Below, piece by piece: positions 23,791-34,356 of a stretch of 64,000 nt of DNA (position 1 is the first letter of the stretch; each line of letters begins with the position of its first letter). This stretch comes from Siderastrea siderea. Taxonomy: Eukaryota; Cnidaria; Anthozoa; Scleractinia; Rhizangiidae. The notes under the pieces are model-generated. The model was not told where the DNA came from, ran no database searches, and was given only the letters and a program-made list of their open reading frames with translations. Made by a program: the position numbers and the translations under genes. The stretch is taken from positions 49,065,230-49,129,229 of the forward strand of contig OZ034968.1 of assembly GCA_964030785.1 (NCBI GenBank). Direction: 5' to 3'.

Positions 23791-24071
23791 GTGACAAGCC
23801 TCTCCTTTATATATATATATATGTAAAAAGATAATGAATTGAAGGCTTCATCAGCTATTAAAGTGCTCAATAGATAAACTAGAGCGATATGTAGATTTGC
23901 AGAGTTGGATTATTTGGTCGAAGACATTTATTGCTACTCAGAGTTTCATGCTTCTTGCGAAGCAATCATCAGGCAACTGCCAAAAATAACGGATACATGA
24001 GAATATATACAAAATTTGAAAATACAGAACAATACCTAGTGGCGTGATGTAGACGGATATGATTGGCTAAT

Positions 24072-24590
24072 CTAAGCGAGCACAGTCTTTAACAGGAATT
24101 TTTTGGAATGTCTACATGTAGATATCAGTTCGCTTCTATTGTTTAGGGTTGACATTTCGGGTTTACATATAACAAAATATTTTTCCCATAAACACAAATT
24201 GCATCTCTTGCTTACATTTGAATATGAACGGGCCTGCTTCACCTTACACCATTTGATGTTGTACATAATATTCCTATCTTTTAGGCTCCAAATATATTTA
24301 CTTAATTCGGTTGCGTGTTTATATCGCTCGTTCCTAAATGAGCATACATGGTTTCTGTATCTTAACTTGAAAGTTGTGTCACAAAGCCCAATGTATGTCT
24401 CTCTTGAGGTTGATGTCGTGACCTCGGCTTGGTAAATGATGTTCTGGTTGTTGCATTTTCCGTCCATGGGGCACGTGCTTGAATTCCGGCAGTTACAATT
24501 GCTATCATTGGTGGGATCAGATTTATTAATTTGAGCTTTCTTGTGATTGGAAATAATGGTTTTGACATTACTCATGCAGCTATAGCTCAA
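24072..24590 (-). pseudogene. GIY-YIG part of Penelope-like element, inverted second copy
   Basis: 172 codons matching the C-terminal 172 of the plus-strand frame at 25354-25869. It has the Cys cluster [16 protein letters not shown] and the nuclease core [10 protein letters not shown] ... [16 protein letters not shown]. This half has no RT. It stays open from the inversion point to its stop, which suggests the duplication is young. Confidence 0.75.
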
Positions 24591-24597
24591 TTCAAGC

Positions 24598-25869
24598 GTG
24601 TTCCGGTTGAAAATTTTATGTAGTGGATTTGATTTAGGGAAGTGTTGTTCAGCAATGATTCCACATGGGAGAAAAAATCTTCAAATGATCTTTTCGATGT
24701 TACCATGGGTTCTTTCGACGGTGCTGAAACGTGAATTAGTCGGCTGCTACTTGTTATCCCTTCTCACGGAGAAGTATGGCCAAAACATCGGCCTCTATCG
24801 CGACGACGGTCTTGCGGCTTTTGACAAAACGCCACAGGAAATTGAAAAGATCAAAAAAGAACTGTGCAAAATTTTCCGCGAGAATGGCCTAAAGATAACA
24901 ATAGAAGCAAACAAAACCATCGTAAATTTCCTAGACGTCATGCTTGACCTGCAAAGTGGCAAGCACTATCCATTCACAAAGGAAGGTAATGTCCCATTGT
25001 ACGTACACAAGAAATCCAATCATCCACCATCCATCCTAAAAAACATCCCGGATTCCATCAACAGGCGGCTTTCTGAAATATCTTCAGACCGTGAATGCTT
25101 TGACAACGCCAAAACCGTGTATCAAGACGCACTCAATAAAAGTGGCTACAATTACAACTTGTCTTACAAAGAGTCACACAACGATACGCAGCGATCACGG
25201 AGGAACCGTCCAAGAAACATCCTTTGGTACAACCCACCTTTCAGCAAGAATGTCAAAACGAATGTAGGAAAGTGCTTCCTTTCTCTCATTGATCAACACT
25301 TCCCTAAATCAAATCCACTACATAAAATTTTCAACCGGAACACGCTTAAATTGAGCTATAGCTGCATGAGTAATGTCAAAACCATTATTTCCAATCACAA
25401 CAAAGCTCAAATTAATAAATCTGATCCCACCAATGATAGCAATTGTAACTGCCGGAATTCAAGCACGTGCCCCATGGACAGAAAATGCAACGACCAGAAC
25501 ATCATTTACCAAGCCGAAGTCACGACATCAACCTCAAGAGAGACATACATTGGGCTTTGTGACACAACTTTCAAGTTAAGATACAGAAACCATGTATGCT
25601 CATTTAGGAACGAGCGATATAAACACGCAACCGAATTAAGTAAATATATTTGGAGCCTAAAAGATAGGAATTTTATGTACAACATCAAATGGCGTAAGGT
25701 GAAGCCGGCCCGTTCATATTCAAATGTAAGCAAGAGATGCAATTTGTGTTTATGGGAAAAATATTTTGTTATATGTAAACCCGAAATGTCAACCCTAAAC
25801 AATAGAAGCGAACTGATATCTACATGTAGACATTCCAAAAAATTCCTGTTAAAGACTGTGCTCGCTTAG
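24598..25869 (+). pseudogene. Penelope-like RT (3' part) plus GIY-YIG endonuclease
   Basis: A 423-codon frame. Its first 40 or so residues read across the inverted arm and are not element protein. At about 24677 another frame gives [16 protein letters not shown], a Penelope RT block. A small frameshift near 24725 then leads into this frame. It continues with [16 protein letters not shown] and GLYRDDGLA, the RT catalytic motif with two Asp. The thumb region follows, then the Cys-rich linker (CNCRN ... CPMDRKC) and GIY-YIG nuclease. The RT finger part is missing. RT and nuclease together carry out target-primed reverse transcription in this family. This copy lacks about half of the RT. Confidence 0.8.
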
Positions 25870-26353
25870 ATTAGCCAATCATATCCGTCTACATCACGCC
25901 ACTAGGTATTGTTCTGTATTTTCAAATTTTGTATATATTCTCATGTATCCGTTATTTTTGGCAGTTGCCTGATGATTGCTTCGCAAGAAGCATGAAACTC
26001 TGAGTAGCAATAAATGTCTTCGACCAAATAATCCAACTCTGCAAATCTATATATATATATATATATATATATATCCGAAAGCTTTTGCCGTATTAGCTGC
26101 TCGCTGTCATTGTTATTTTTAAGTTAAAAATAAAATGTTGTTGACGAACATTTGTATATCGCGTTACCGATCACAGTGTAACACAACTCCCAGGTTGAGG
26201 TTGGAATCGTTTTGCTTCCTCGTTTGTTTCCCCTTAAGACTCACGGCGACTGGAACTGGTGAATTTAAAGTATAGCTGAAAGCACTATAGAGGTCATAGC
26301 TTCCTTGTGTTATCTCATGACCAAGAGAAAAAGACTTTTTCATCACCTCTATA

Positions 26354-26403
26354 ATGAAACCGCCGAATCCTTTGCCGGAGGGGAGAGTTATTTATCGAAC
26401 AAG
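26354..26403 (+). CDS. Candidate first coding exon, unrecognised
   Basis: ATG followed by MKPPNPLPEGRVIYRT and two bases, then a strong donor GTGAGTGG. It lies just inside the right inverted repeat of the 6.7 kb unit, on the plus strand. I found no convincing partner exon; 27133-27414 is the nearest open frame on that strand. Weakly supported. Confidence 0.2.
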
Positions 26404-26559
26404 GTGAGTGGTAAATAAAGTAACTGCAGTATGCATTTGAGGTTTTGGACCTCCAGAATCGGTTTCATAGCAAAAACAGGAAAAGTACTTTGTATAATCT
26501 TTTGAACCACCATCGACATCTCTTTAATTAGGCGGATATATATATATAACAACACTTGA

Positions 26560-27116
26560 ATGGCAATTCATGTCACACAAGACAACATTGGCGAAAATGC
26601 GGCTTACTAAACTTCCACACGATTTCTCAGAAATAGTGCTTAGTCTATGCCTAGAACTGGTTTTTACGTCTGGCCTAAGTGCCTCAATTGAGAATTTTGG
26701 CATATTTCAAAAGCACTATTTCGTCCAGTTCGAGTGACTTATTAGATTAGTTCATTTATCATTTACAGTTTCACACGATTTCAATCGGGAAAATGTCCAA
26801 ATGACACAGGAGCGGTAAAAAAGAAGTAATAAACTATCAAATGGGTGTAAATTTGAAGGTTGTGATGGTGCAAAGTCTTTTTAAATGATAATTGAAAAAC
26901 CCCGTACTACGGCGCCCAAAATAGCCAAATTTTAGTCACTTACGGTATACTGACAATCAAATCCTCAAAACGGGAGCAAAATAAACTTTTAGATCATTTC
27001 AAGTGCATTTTAGTAGTAGGGATAGATAGTAGTATTTGTGGTAGAAATTTGAAGGAAATCTATTTTTGAGTCCGAGATCGAGTGGAACACTCTTAGGGAG
27101 ACAGCCTCTTAAGCTT
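26560..27116 (-). repeat. Right long inverted repeat
   Basis: Right arm of the 6.7 kb unit, complementary to 20407-21007. The outer edge is GGAGACAGCCTCTTAAGCTT. Confidence 0.65.
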
Positions 27117-27132
27117 CTTTAGCACTTAACGA

Positions 27133-27414
27133 TTGCTCGAGAGTAATGAAGTTTTATACTTGACAAAAAAACATCTAATATATATAAATGGAAAGAAAAA
27201 GTTCAAAAGAATACTGGTAGAAGGCGAAAAGTTCAAGTTACAAAAGCTGCATTCAAAGGACTTCATCGCTTTGTTTTCTTCACGGCGGAGAGTTTGCCCT
27301 GTTCTGAAACACAACCTAGTAAGTGAAGTTTTTAAAAGGTCTAAGGTACATGATTTCGAGTATCACGATGAAAGAAATTACGTTTTGAAATGGAAATTTG
27401 ATTTATGCCATTAG
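27133..27414 (+). CDS. Unrecognised basic open frame next to the right inverted repeat
   Basis: About 93 codons, rich in Lys and Phe, with phrases such as KLHSKDFIALFSSRRRVC. It begins 17 bp outside the inverted-repeat edge. There is no ATG at the frame start, so if real it is an exon. A possible donor GTAAGTG falls inside at about 27319. I recognise no domain and it could be chance. Confidence 0.2.
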   Translation: MLESNEVLYLTKKHLIYINGKKKFKRILVEGEKFKLQKLHSKDFIALFSSRRRVCPVLKHNLVSEVFKRSKVHDFEYHDERNYVLKWKFDLCH

Positions 27415-27769
27415 AAATGTGTTATTTACTTTTGACTTTAAAAAAATATTAGAAAACACGCTCAGATTTGTGACAGATTCATGAATATTTTGCCATGCTG
27501 AGCCGATTTCACTCGCGTGGACCGACCTACGATTTTGGAAGTGTAACGCGAATTGCATTTAAGTATAAACATAGGGGTTTTCGAATAAATGTTTTCAAAA
27601 ATGATTTCTCTGTCCATTATTTTGTGTTTGTTTATTCATAACAGTAGGTCTTAGCACAGCCGCAAGACAACTGCACAAGCTTTGCTTTCAGTTTTCACCA
27701 TCCGGTCCATCTCTTTGTGCAACTGTCGATTTTCTTGTCCTAGAAGTTTTCAATAGTAATAATATTTTA

Positions 27770-28290
27770 AGCAAAGCAGTTGTCAGTTTAAAGCTATTTT
27801 ATCTGAAAAGCTTCCGAAAACAGTTTTGTGCATTCCTCAAAGCGCCTAACTTTATACAGGCTTACTTCGCATCCACAAAACTTATGCTGGCATAATAACA
27901 ATTTAATTAAAGCGTGTTTGGCGTTTCTTTGTTTTGAATCTTGATTGTCTCGAGTTAGAGAATGAAATATAACAGTTATTTGAAAAACTATAAGCAAAGC
28001 AGTTGTCGGTTTAAACCTATTATGCCCGAAAAGTTTCCAAAAACAGTTCGGTGCATTTTTTAAAGTGCTCGAATTTCAGACAATTTGCAGCCGCAAAACT
28101 TATGCAACAGAGTTAAGAATGTTTGGACGGTGTTTGTTCGTTTGTTTTCAATCTCGATGGTCTCAAGTTAGAGAACGAAATATAAGCGAAGCAGTTTTGA
28201 GTTTAAAGCTATTTTATCCCATAAGTAATGTGTGTTCCTCAAAGTGCTTGAATTTTTTCGCGGCTGCTAAAACCTACGCGACATTTCTTC
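27770..28290 (+). repeat. Three diverged tandem units of about 200-220 bp
   Basis: Units start near 27770, 27990 and 28182. Each has AGCAAAGCAGTT or AGCGAAGCAGTT, then TTTAAAGCTATTTTAT or a close variant, then a GTGCATTCCTCAAAG-like block. The third unit is shorter. Confidence 0.6.
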
Positions 28291-28349
28291 GATAAGTTTA
28301 TTACAAGTGCTTCGAAGCTCCCCAGATCCTTTATTTCGGGTAATCCCAG

Positions 28350-28866
28350 TGAAATGCTGGTGAAATGTCAGTATAAATTTTTGACCAGACTAATATTTTG
28401 ATTTAGTGGCAGTTCATGTTATTTGTTAACATCCGAGCGCGATGAAGATAACCTATTTAAACAGTCGAATAATTTTTATTTTGTTTTTGTAAATGAGCGC
28501 TGTTTCAAGTTCATTCAAGCGAACAGCTAATAAACCAAGGAGTTTTGACAAGCCTTCACAGTTAATGACAGGATATGGAAACATTGCAAACACCAAGCTA
28601 GACGGCTCGTGAGTAAAATAATCAAGCTGTGCTCAGCCTCTAGAACGACCTTTCGAGCTTGGTTTTACAGAACAGATCCCCAAAATATTGAAGGACAATT
28701 CGGAACACTTTCAGGCTTTTTGAGAAACACTTTTCGAAAGCGAACGAGCCAAAAAAAGCCCCGAAATGTATTTCAGACCGAAAAGTTTCAGGACTATTTT
28801 TGAGAAACGAACACCAGTTTATTCCTTCGTGGCTCCGCTTTTAGGCTTGGCTAACTCTATATATTA
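28350..28866 (-). repeat. Inverted copy of the 9.1-10.9 kb repeat
   Basis: Reads, on the minus strand, the same block order as 9131-10910 but with large internal losses. It shares GCAATGTTT...CATATCCTGTCATT and CAAAAATTTATACTG, and ends at the GCCAAGCCTAAAAGCGGAGC terminus. Confidence 0.6.
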
Positions 28867-29410
28867 CCCTTACTCCACTTCCAAACTTTGCACCATCTTT
28901 CTATTTAAGAACTGAGAACCTCAAAAACCATACCCTATTCCACACCACAAAGCTATATGGCTTATATATGGGAGTACCCCCCCCCCCCCACCCCAAAACC
29001 AGCTTGTTCCTTGGGAGCTCTGCTTTGAGGCTCGGCTAAATCCATATATTAATTTATACCATTCACATGACGCAAATTGACTGTAATTTAATATGCCCTT
29101 CCGCAAGAAGTTAGCTCTGTAATTTTCTGCAAGGGCTGATGGACAATGGATCTGGCTCCTTTGATGTACCCTCGATCACGAAATGCTGGAAATAAACTGA
29201 GAATTGTTCTCCAAGCTGTACAGTCAGTGTTTCTTCATGTTTTTTTTTCATTCCACAAGTTAGCGATATACCATTCTGGAAACTCACTCCTCCTTTTCTT
29301 TTACGTAACCTCACTGACCTCTCCTCGGATAGACTGTTTACAGTCCTTATTTTCCCATAAGATGGCCATGATCGTACCCTTACTCCACTTCCAAACTTTG
29401 CACCATCTCC
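28866..29410 (+). repeat. Third copy of the 19.1-20.1 kb composite unit
   Basis: Begins with CCCTTACTCCACTTCCAAAC, the end of one unit, and runs directly into ATTTAAGAACTGAGAACC, the start of the next. The junction seen at about 19612 is therefore also present here. The rest matches units 1 and 2 to about 29410. Confidence 0.7.
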
Positions 29411-29693
29411 CAATGCTATCACAGCCCACACCTGCCCACTCGCTGGATTTTCATCTTCTCCCCAGGTTGTGCTTGCAATATAAATAAGGATGGCACTCCT
29501 TTTGGAGTATGCGTATGATCGTGGCGATTTAACGGAAAAATGGAGGACTGTAAACAGTCTACTCCTCGGAAAGCCTTAGAAAGCTATTCCTACAGACGTA
29601 TGCGGTGAAGAAAAATAGCAACAGCAAAGGTCATGCTTTGATATTATTAGTCCACAGGATATGTAATCATAATATTGTTCTTCTGGTTCCACT

Positions 29694-29694
29694 T

Positions 29695-29728
<34 letters not shown>

Positions 29729-29743
29729 CAACAACAACAACAA
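29694..29743. repeat. TAA / CAA compound microsatellite
   Basis: About ten TAA units followed by about seven CAA units. Confidence 0.9.
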
Positions 29744-29978
29744 CATTCTCACAGGGCACATTTCTAAAACTCAATGCACCTTACAATCACATCAAATAAT
29801 GTAGTAGTTAATTAACGTAAAAAAAAACAATTTTTTTAAGCATTCTGTAATGGCTGCTACAAGGAACTTTCTTAAAAAGAAAAGTATTAGCATTTAGCAT
29901 TCAAGATTGTATTTCCCTTACACTTGTTATTACAATTAGCATTGTTACTTAATATTTAGCAGTGATACATACACTCAC

Positions 29979-30050
29979 CTGTGTCCTATTGCTTCTCTCC
30001 AATTCAACCTGTAATGTCTGACACTGCAGTTGTAATGAATCACGGTCAGT
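29979..30050 (-). CDS. CEP83: CEP83-like exon 4 of those seen
   Basis: 72 nt, phase 0 at both ends, with acceptor TTTTTTAG and donor GTGAGTGT on the minus strand. It reads TDRDSLQLQCQTLQVELERS plus NRTQ, a regular coiled-coil heptad. In vertebrate CEP83 the segment right after the SLE of the preceding exon reads [20 protein letters not shown] (from memory). The two agree in length, in the S-x2-L-x5-L-x2-EL pattern and in position. CEP83 sits on centriolar distal appendages and is needed to dock the centriole for ciliogenesis. The intron to the preceding exon is about 12.1 kb and holds most of the elements between 30 and 42 kb. Confidence 0.6.
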
Positions 30051-31174
30051 CTAAAAAATAAACAGCTTATTTTTACCAACATGTCCACAAAGGCAGCAGA
30101 GTTGGCTACAATCATCTCATACCAAACAAGCACCTCAGCTTAAGATCTATTGACTACTCACATAAGTTTTAAGACAGTGTTTTTGCTGTTGCTGTTGTTG
30201 TTCTAAAGAAAATGATTTCATTACAGTCTTCTTCAAAGTGGGGAGAAAAAGCTCAGACTGATGTCTTCCATTAAAAAGCAAATTGAATATGACTCTGAGA
30301 GAATTTCACTTTATTTCAGGTTACTGAAAGCCATTGTGAAGTAAGGGAATTATCTAATTGCCACCATGATTCAACGAATCTTCAGTACACCAGGGAACAC
30401 TTGGCCAATCATGAGTTGGTAATTTTGCTCTTGTAGAAAGAAAATCCAGAAAAAAATGCCCTCTTCTCCACCAATCAGCATTCAGTAATGTGCAGCCCAT
30501 TTATAAACCAAATAAATCATAAAGTTAATGTTCTCTTGCCCCTACCTGGAGAAGCTCAGCGTGCAATGTTTGGAGGACAAACTGTACCTCACATAACAAC
30601 ATCTATGACTGTGTTTTAATTCTAATAGAATTACATTTATAGAGCATCAGACTCCAAATTGTTCACTGGGGCACTTACAATGTAAAAGTAAAAATAATAA
30701 AACAAATAAAACATTGTAACAAAAGTAAAATTTAAGAGTCATGGAAACCTTCTTAAATCAGAGTCCTTATGCTATACCTGGTATGAATTTTGACGTGGCT
30801 GAAAGCATAGCATTAAATATAGTGCTCTGTGACAGACATTATCAGTCTTTATACTCTCCATGCTTTTGCCATGTCAACCACGCAACGTCTTGATCTTTCC
30901 CATTGTTATACTCTGTCAATATCCTCTACTTTTCTCTCTGAGTTAATGCAAAAATATGTGAGTGTCATGTCCTCTTTCAATGTGAGCTGCTTCAATTGTT
31001 TCTGATTTTCCTTTACTATTGTTTCACCTTTCTACATGGTCTTGTGACTTATTGACCACCATTTTCTCTTTCCACACTGTTACTTGACTGTTTCACCACT
31101 GACATTGACCGCTCCCTAGGCAACAGTACACTGAAATTGTGCAGTTCCAGAATCTACCCATACCCACCTCATGG
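30051..31174. other. Intron sequence
   Basis: Beyond short CAG/TTG-rich bits near 30182-30202 I see no element boundary or defended exon here. Two short splice-bounded open segments (30162-30202 and about 30541-30577) do not fit the CEP83 reading. Confidence 0.4.
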
Positions 31175-31320
31175 AAGGTCACTATAAATTCCAGCAGTGG
31201 GGAGTCTCAAAAGCGAACCTTTTAAGGGAAATATGAAGCTAAACTGCAATATCTAAAGGGGGGTTCAAATCAAAAACCTTCCATGAGGGGTATGAATATT
31301 TTCTGGAACAACACATTCAA
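31175..31320 (+). repeat. Dispersed repeat, copy of 6105-6250
   Basis: Same block order as the copy at 6.1 kb: GTCTCAAAAG, TCTAAAGGGG, GGTTCAAA, CTGGAACAACACATT. CATGGAAGG at about 31172 and CCTTCCATG at about 31279 form an inverted pair. Confidence 0.55.
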
Positions 31321-31846
31321 CCACCAATTAATAAACGATGCTAGATGCACTTACAGAGCACAAAATTTTTTACGGCAATTGTCAAACATGAGCTTAAGTT
31401 AGCTGAACATAGTTTTAGAAGGCTTGAGCCATTTCCATGCCAACAGGACAGATCTAAAAAACATCAGAAATCCAGCAATTTTCACTTTGTGAAAAATCTT
31501 CACATTACTGGATGTTTTTATTTTCTTTTGAATACATATGAGTGGGCCTGTGCTCTCTTTATGATTCTTTTAAACTTGACAAGACTCTGACAGACAGCTT
31601 TTGAATGATTTATGAATTAAAATATACATACATTTGCTAAATTATGAGTCACTGCTGTTTTCAGATTTTGATTTTCTTGCTTGTGGTGACTTAGTTGGCA
31701 TCTTGTCTGAAAGAATGCCAAAAACCAATCAATTCTTAATGACTGGATTTTGAGAAAAAGCCATTTTTAACTCGTGAATTCAATGAATGAGTTCCTGTAA
31801 TGGCCTGATTTGGAGTCGTTCACTTGATCATGTAAACTCTACACTA

Positions 31847-31927
31847 CATATAAGCCACGACGTGTGATTGGACAAATGGTGTCACATGAATTCATTCGGC
31901 CAATCACACGTCATGGCTTATATGAAG
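31847..31927. repeat. Short perfect-type hairpin
   Basis: CATATAAGCCACGACGTGTG at the left is complementary, with one or two mismatches, to CACACGTCATGGCTTATATG at the right. Each arm extends by a few bases (ATTGG / CCAAT). A stem of about 27 bp closes a loop of about 25 nt. It is a miniature foldback element or its remains. Confidence 0.7.
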
Positions 31928-32680
31928 TACAAAGTTTACTAATTGAATCATGTCTAACACCATCTGCTCGATCATTCAAGTGTCATCACATTAGCATGGG
32001 ATTGTACAAACGAAGAAACTGGTGCCACGTGCGGATCAGTCCCAGATTTTCAAGATGTATTTTTCTACTCCTAAAATAAGACGCTTCTATTTTGGAGCTG
32101 AAAATGGAAAGGAATCACCCTGAGGAATAATCGAACGCTGAACAAGAGGACATAAAGCTCTGTTAAAATGACGGAAAGCCATTTGTGTTGAGATTCTTTT
32201 GATTTGCAAAAGATAATCTAAAGTTTGCTAAAAAAAATTAAACTGAACCATGGACTTCAAATAGATTTCACAAGACCTGGGTAAACGCTACAGTATGGTA
32301 AATGTTGTTTTTAAATGTTGATTTGCTTTTTAAGAATTGTTTAACTGATCATTTGATCCGGATTTCTATAATTTTTGTAACCAGTCGCCATGAAGTCATG
32401 TGAAGTGTCCGCCAAAATTACATGCATACATGTATGTGCACGCACAAAAGAAAATCGAAAGTTTTTTGCTTCTAAAAGTAAATGTATTGTTGACTGGAAT
32501 AAAATTTTTGGCGGGAAAAACTTTTTGTCCATTATTCTGTCTGTGATAGTTTGGTTCAGGAAGCCATGTTTTGTAAACACAGACTAATTTGCATAAGCGG
32601 GTTGAAATTTGACAAGAGCCACTCTCGTCAATGTGCGGAAAATTTCAACAATTTTTGTTTGCAAGCTTGTTTTCGGCCTA

Positions 32681-33173
32681 CCTTTTATAGGAAATTAATG
32701 CTTGTGTTAATTAAGGTATTTGAAATTAATGAGACTTAAATTAACAAGGATTGAAGGAAAATTACTCCCCAATTATTGCGAAAGAGGGGGTAAAATTTCA
32801 AAATGAGGGAAAATAACGCGATTAACACAAAGAAACACCTTGTGGTCACAACTGGAACAAATTTATTTCTAACTGACTATAAAAATCACGAACAAAACAG
32901 GTCTACAAGTGTTTGAGGCAATTTCTTTACAGACAATGCGCCTGAAATTCTGCCTTAAAGAAGGAAAGCTATTGTTTTGTGGGTGTCAAGAATGTCTGGA
33001 CTTTATCCAGAATATGGAATTAAAATGATGGAAATTAAGGTCGCGGAAATTAACAGTCCACTTTAAATTAACAACGCGGAAATTGACGCTCATAAAAATC
33101 AACGCGACTTAAATTAACACAAATTTTTACATTTCGCATTAATTTCAGGGAGAGTTAATTTCCTATAGAAAGG
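32681..33173. mobile_element. Small TIR element rich in TTAAATTAAC motifs
   Basis: Ends CCTTTTATAGGAAATTAA and TTAATTTCCTATAGAAAGG are inverted copies. Inside, (G)AAATTAAC-like motifs repeat about ten times near both ends (e.g. 32695-32745, 33030-33120). They look like subterminal binding repeats. 493 bp, non-coding. Confidence 0.65.
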
Positions 33174-33684
33174 ACTTGATACGTAACCATAGTTTTTTAA
33201 TCAGAATATATTGAATCAACTATTCCAGTATAAAAAGAAGTTAATTTGGGGAGCCAACAATGTTTAGTTATCTTTTGTTTTTTGTGCAAAAACACACGCA
33301 AAACTGATGGGACACATGGCACACATGCAATATTTTTTTGCTCCAAATCTGCTTCGATTCCGAATTCTTGGTCTATTCCTAGATTGATAGAACTAAAAAT
33401 CCACTCTCCTCTAATAATCGGTTAAGATGTCATGCTACACGCAGCAGTATAACATCTTACTTTTTGGAAAAAAAATTTTCTGGACTCAAACTTAGCCCCC
33501 CCCCCACCCCCATATTCACGAGTTGGCTCATAGCCCCTTTGATGTTTACATTTAAGTGAAGGCTTACAATGTTTCTACAAACTGCGTATATGCAGTGTTT
33601 CACTGGTCTCTTACGTTGGTACAGAAATTTGACTTCATGTGGTCTCCACAAGATTATTCGTCAAGACAAGGCACTTCAACGTAC

Positions 33685-33775
33685 GTAAAACACTGTATGA
33701 TACTATGGCTCTACAACAACAGGGCACTACAATTTCAACAAAATTGTTGATCACTTCAAATTAAGTCACTATGAT
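33685..33775 (-). repeat. Repeat shared, inverted, with 41880-41975
   Basis: Contains the complement of AAATTGTAGTGCC ... TGTAGAGCC found at 41933-41955, with flanking similarity on both sides. Confidence 0.55.
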
Positions 33776-34021
33776 TGTAAGATATACCTTATGGATCTAC
33801 AGCACGATGGATGTACAAACCTTCAACCATACAATACTATGACCCTACACACTATGACCTCACAACACTAACACTACACAACACTTAACCACTCAACAAC
33901 AAGTGCAACACTACCAGAGTAAAAGACCATGGCTCTTCACACAACAAGACTAGTGCCACTCCAATGTATGCAAGACAATTGAAGATAACAAGTCCAGTGC
34001 CATACTAGCTGAGATGATACC

Positions 34022-34182
34022 CCTTTTCTAGTTAACTATTATTTTCAAATGTATTTACCTTAACTATAGTATAGGTTTTTAGATTTTAGTATATTTTTCA
34101 TTGTAAATTAATACACAATTCAGCCTCATACGGCTGCGATGTATTTTTAATAAAGTATACCTATCTATCTATCTATCTATCC
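34022..34182 (+). mobile_element. 3' tail of a LINE with TATC microsatellite end
   Basis: About 140 bp of AT-rich 3' UTR ending AATAAAGTATAC and then (CTAT)n at 34160-34182. A short simple-repeat tail is typical of CR1/L2/RTE-type LINEs, in contrast to poly(A). No coding part is kept. Confidence 0.5.
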
Positions 34183-34356
34183 TAACTAAAAAAATGAAGT
34201 CAAGCACCTTTCTGAAGTACCAAGGGAATTAAAGATAGCAAAGGACTAAAGACGTACTAACATATTAAAGGAATTGAAGATGACAACAGACCTAAGATGT
34301 ACTAACGTACTAAGAGAATTGAAGATAAGATAGACTTAAGAGTACTAACGTATTAA

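Larger units (their letters stand above)
23892..26050 (+). mobile_element. Penelope-like element as an inverted dimer
   Basis: The plus-strand element body is 24648-26050. Its 3' 756 bp (25294-26050) are repeated inverted at 23892-24647, so the element is flanked by a head-to-head second 3' part. The two arms' reading frames differ at only about six of 172 residues. Each ends in an AT repeat, at about 23807-23823 and 26047-26074. Such inverted partial dimers are a known Penelope-like arrangement. Confidence 0.8.
20407..27116. mobile_element. 6.7 kb region bounded by about 560-600 bp inverted repeats
   Basis: 20407-21007 and 26560-27116 are inverted copies, beginning at both outer edges with AAGCTTAAGAGGCTGTCTCC. 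Identity is high enough to follow base by base. Shared blocks include GGACATTTTCCCGAT and ACTAAGCACTATTTC. The inside holds a diverged direct repeat, no recognisable transposase, and a 2.2 kb Penelope-like insertion. Without that insertion the unit is about 4.5 kb. It may be a long-TIR DNA transposon or two independent opposite copies of one repeat. The matching outer edges favour the first. Confidence 0.6.

Noticed and set aside
27770..28290. CRISPR-like array
   Set aside because: Units are about 200 bp, diverged along the whole length, without constant repeats and unique spacers, and the genome is eukaryotic.
30162..30202. 41 nt minus-strand segment between good splice sites, Gln-rich (CAA/CAG)
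   Set aside because: Falls between exons 42165-42224 and 29979-30050, which are adjacent in the CEP83 reading; its reading comes from a short CAA/CAG repeat and its length would break phase 0.
30541..30577. Minus-strand segment reading FVLQTLHAELLQ before a GTAGGG donor
   Set aside because: Looks coiled-coil-like, but it also lies between two adjacent CEP83 exons, and the acceptor is not convincing.
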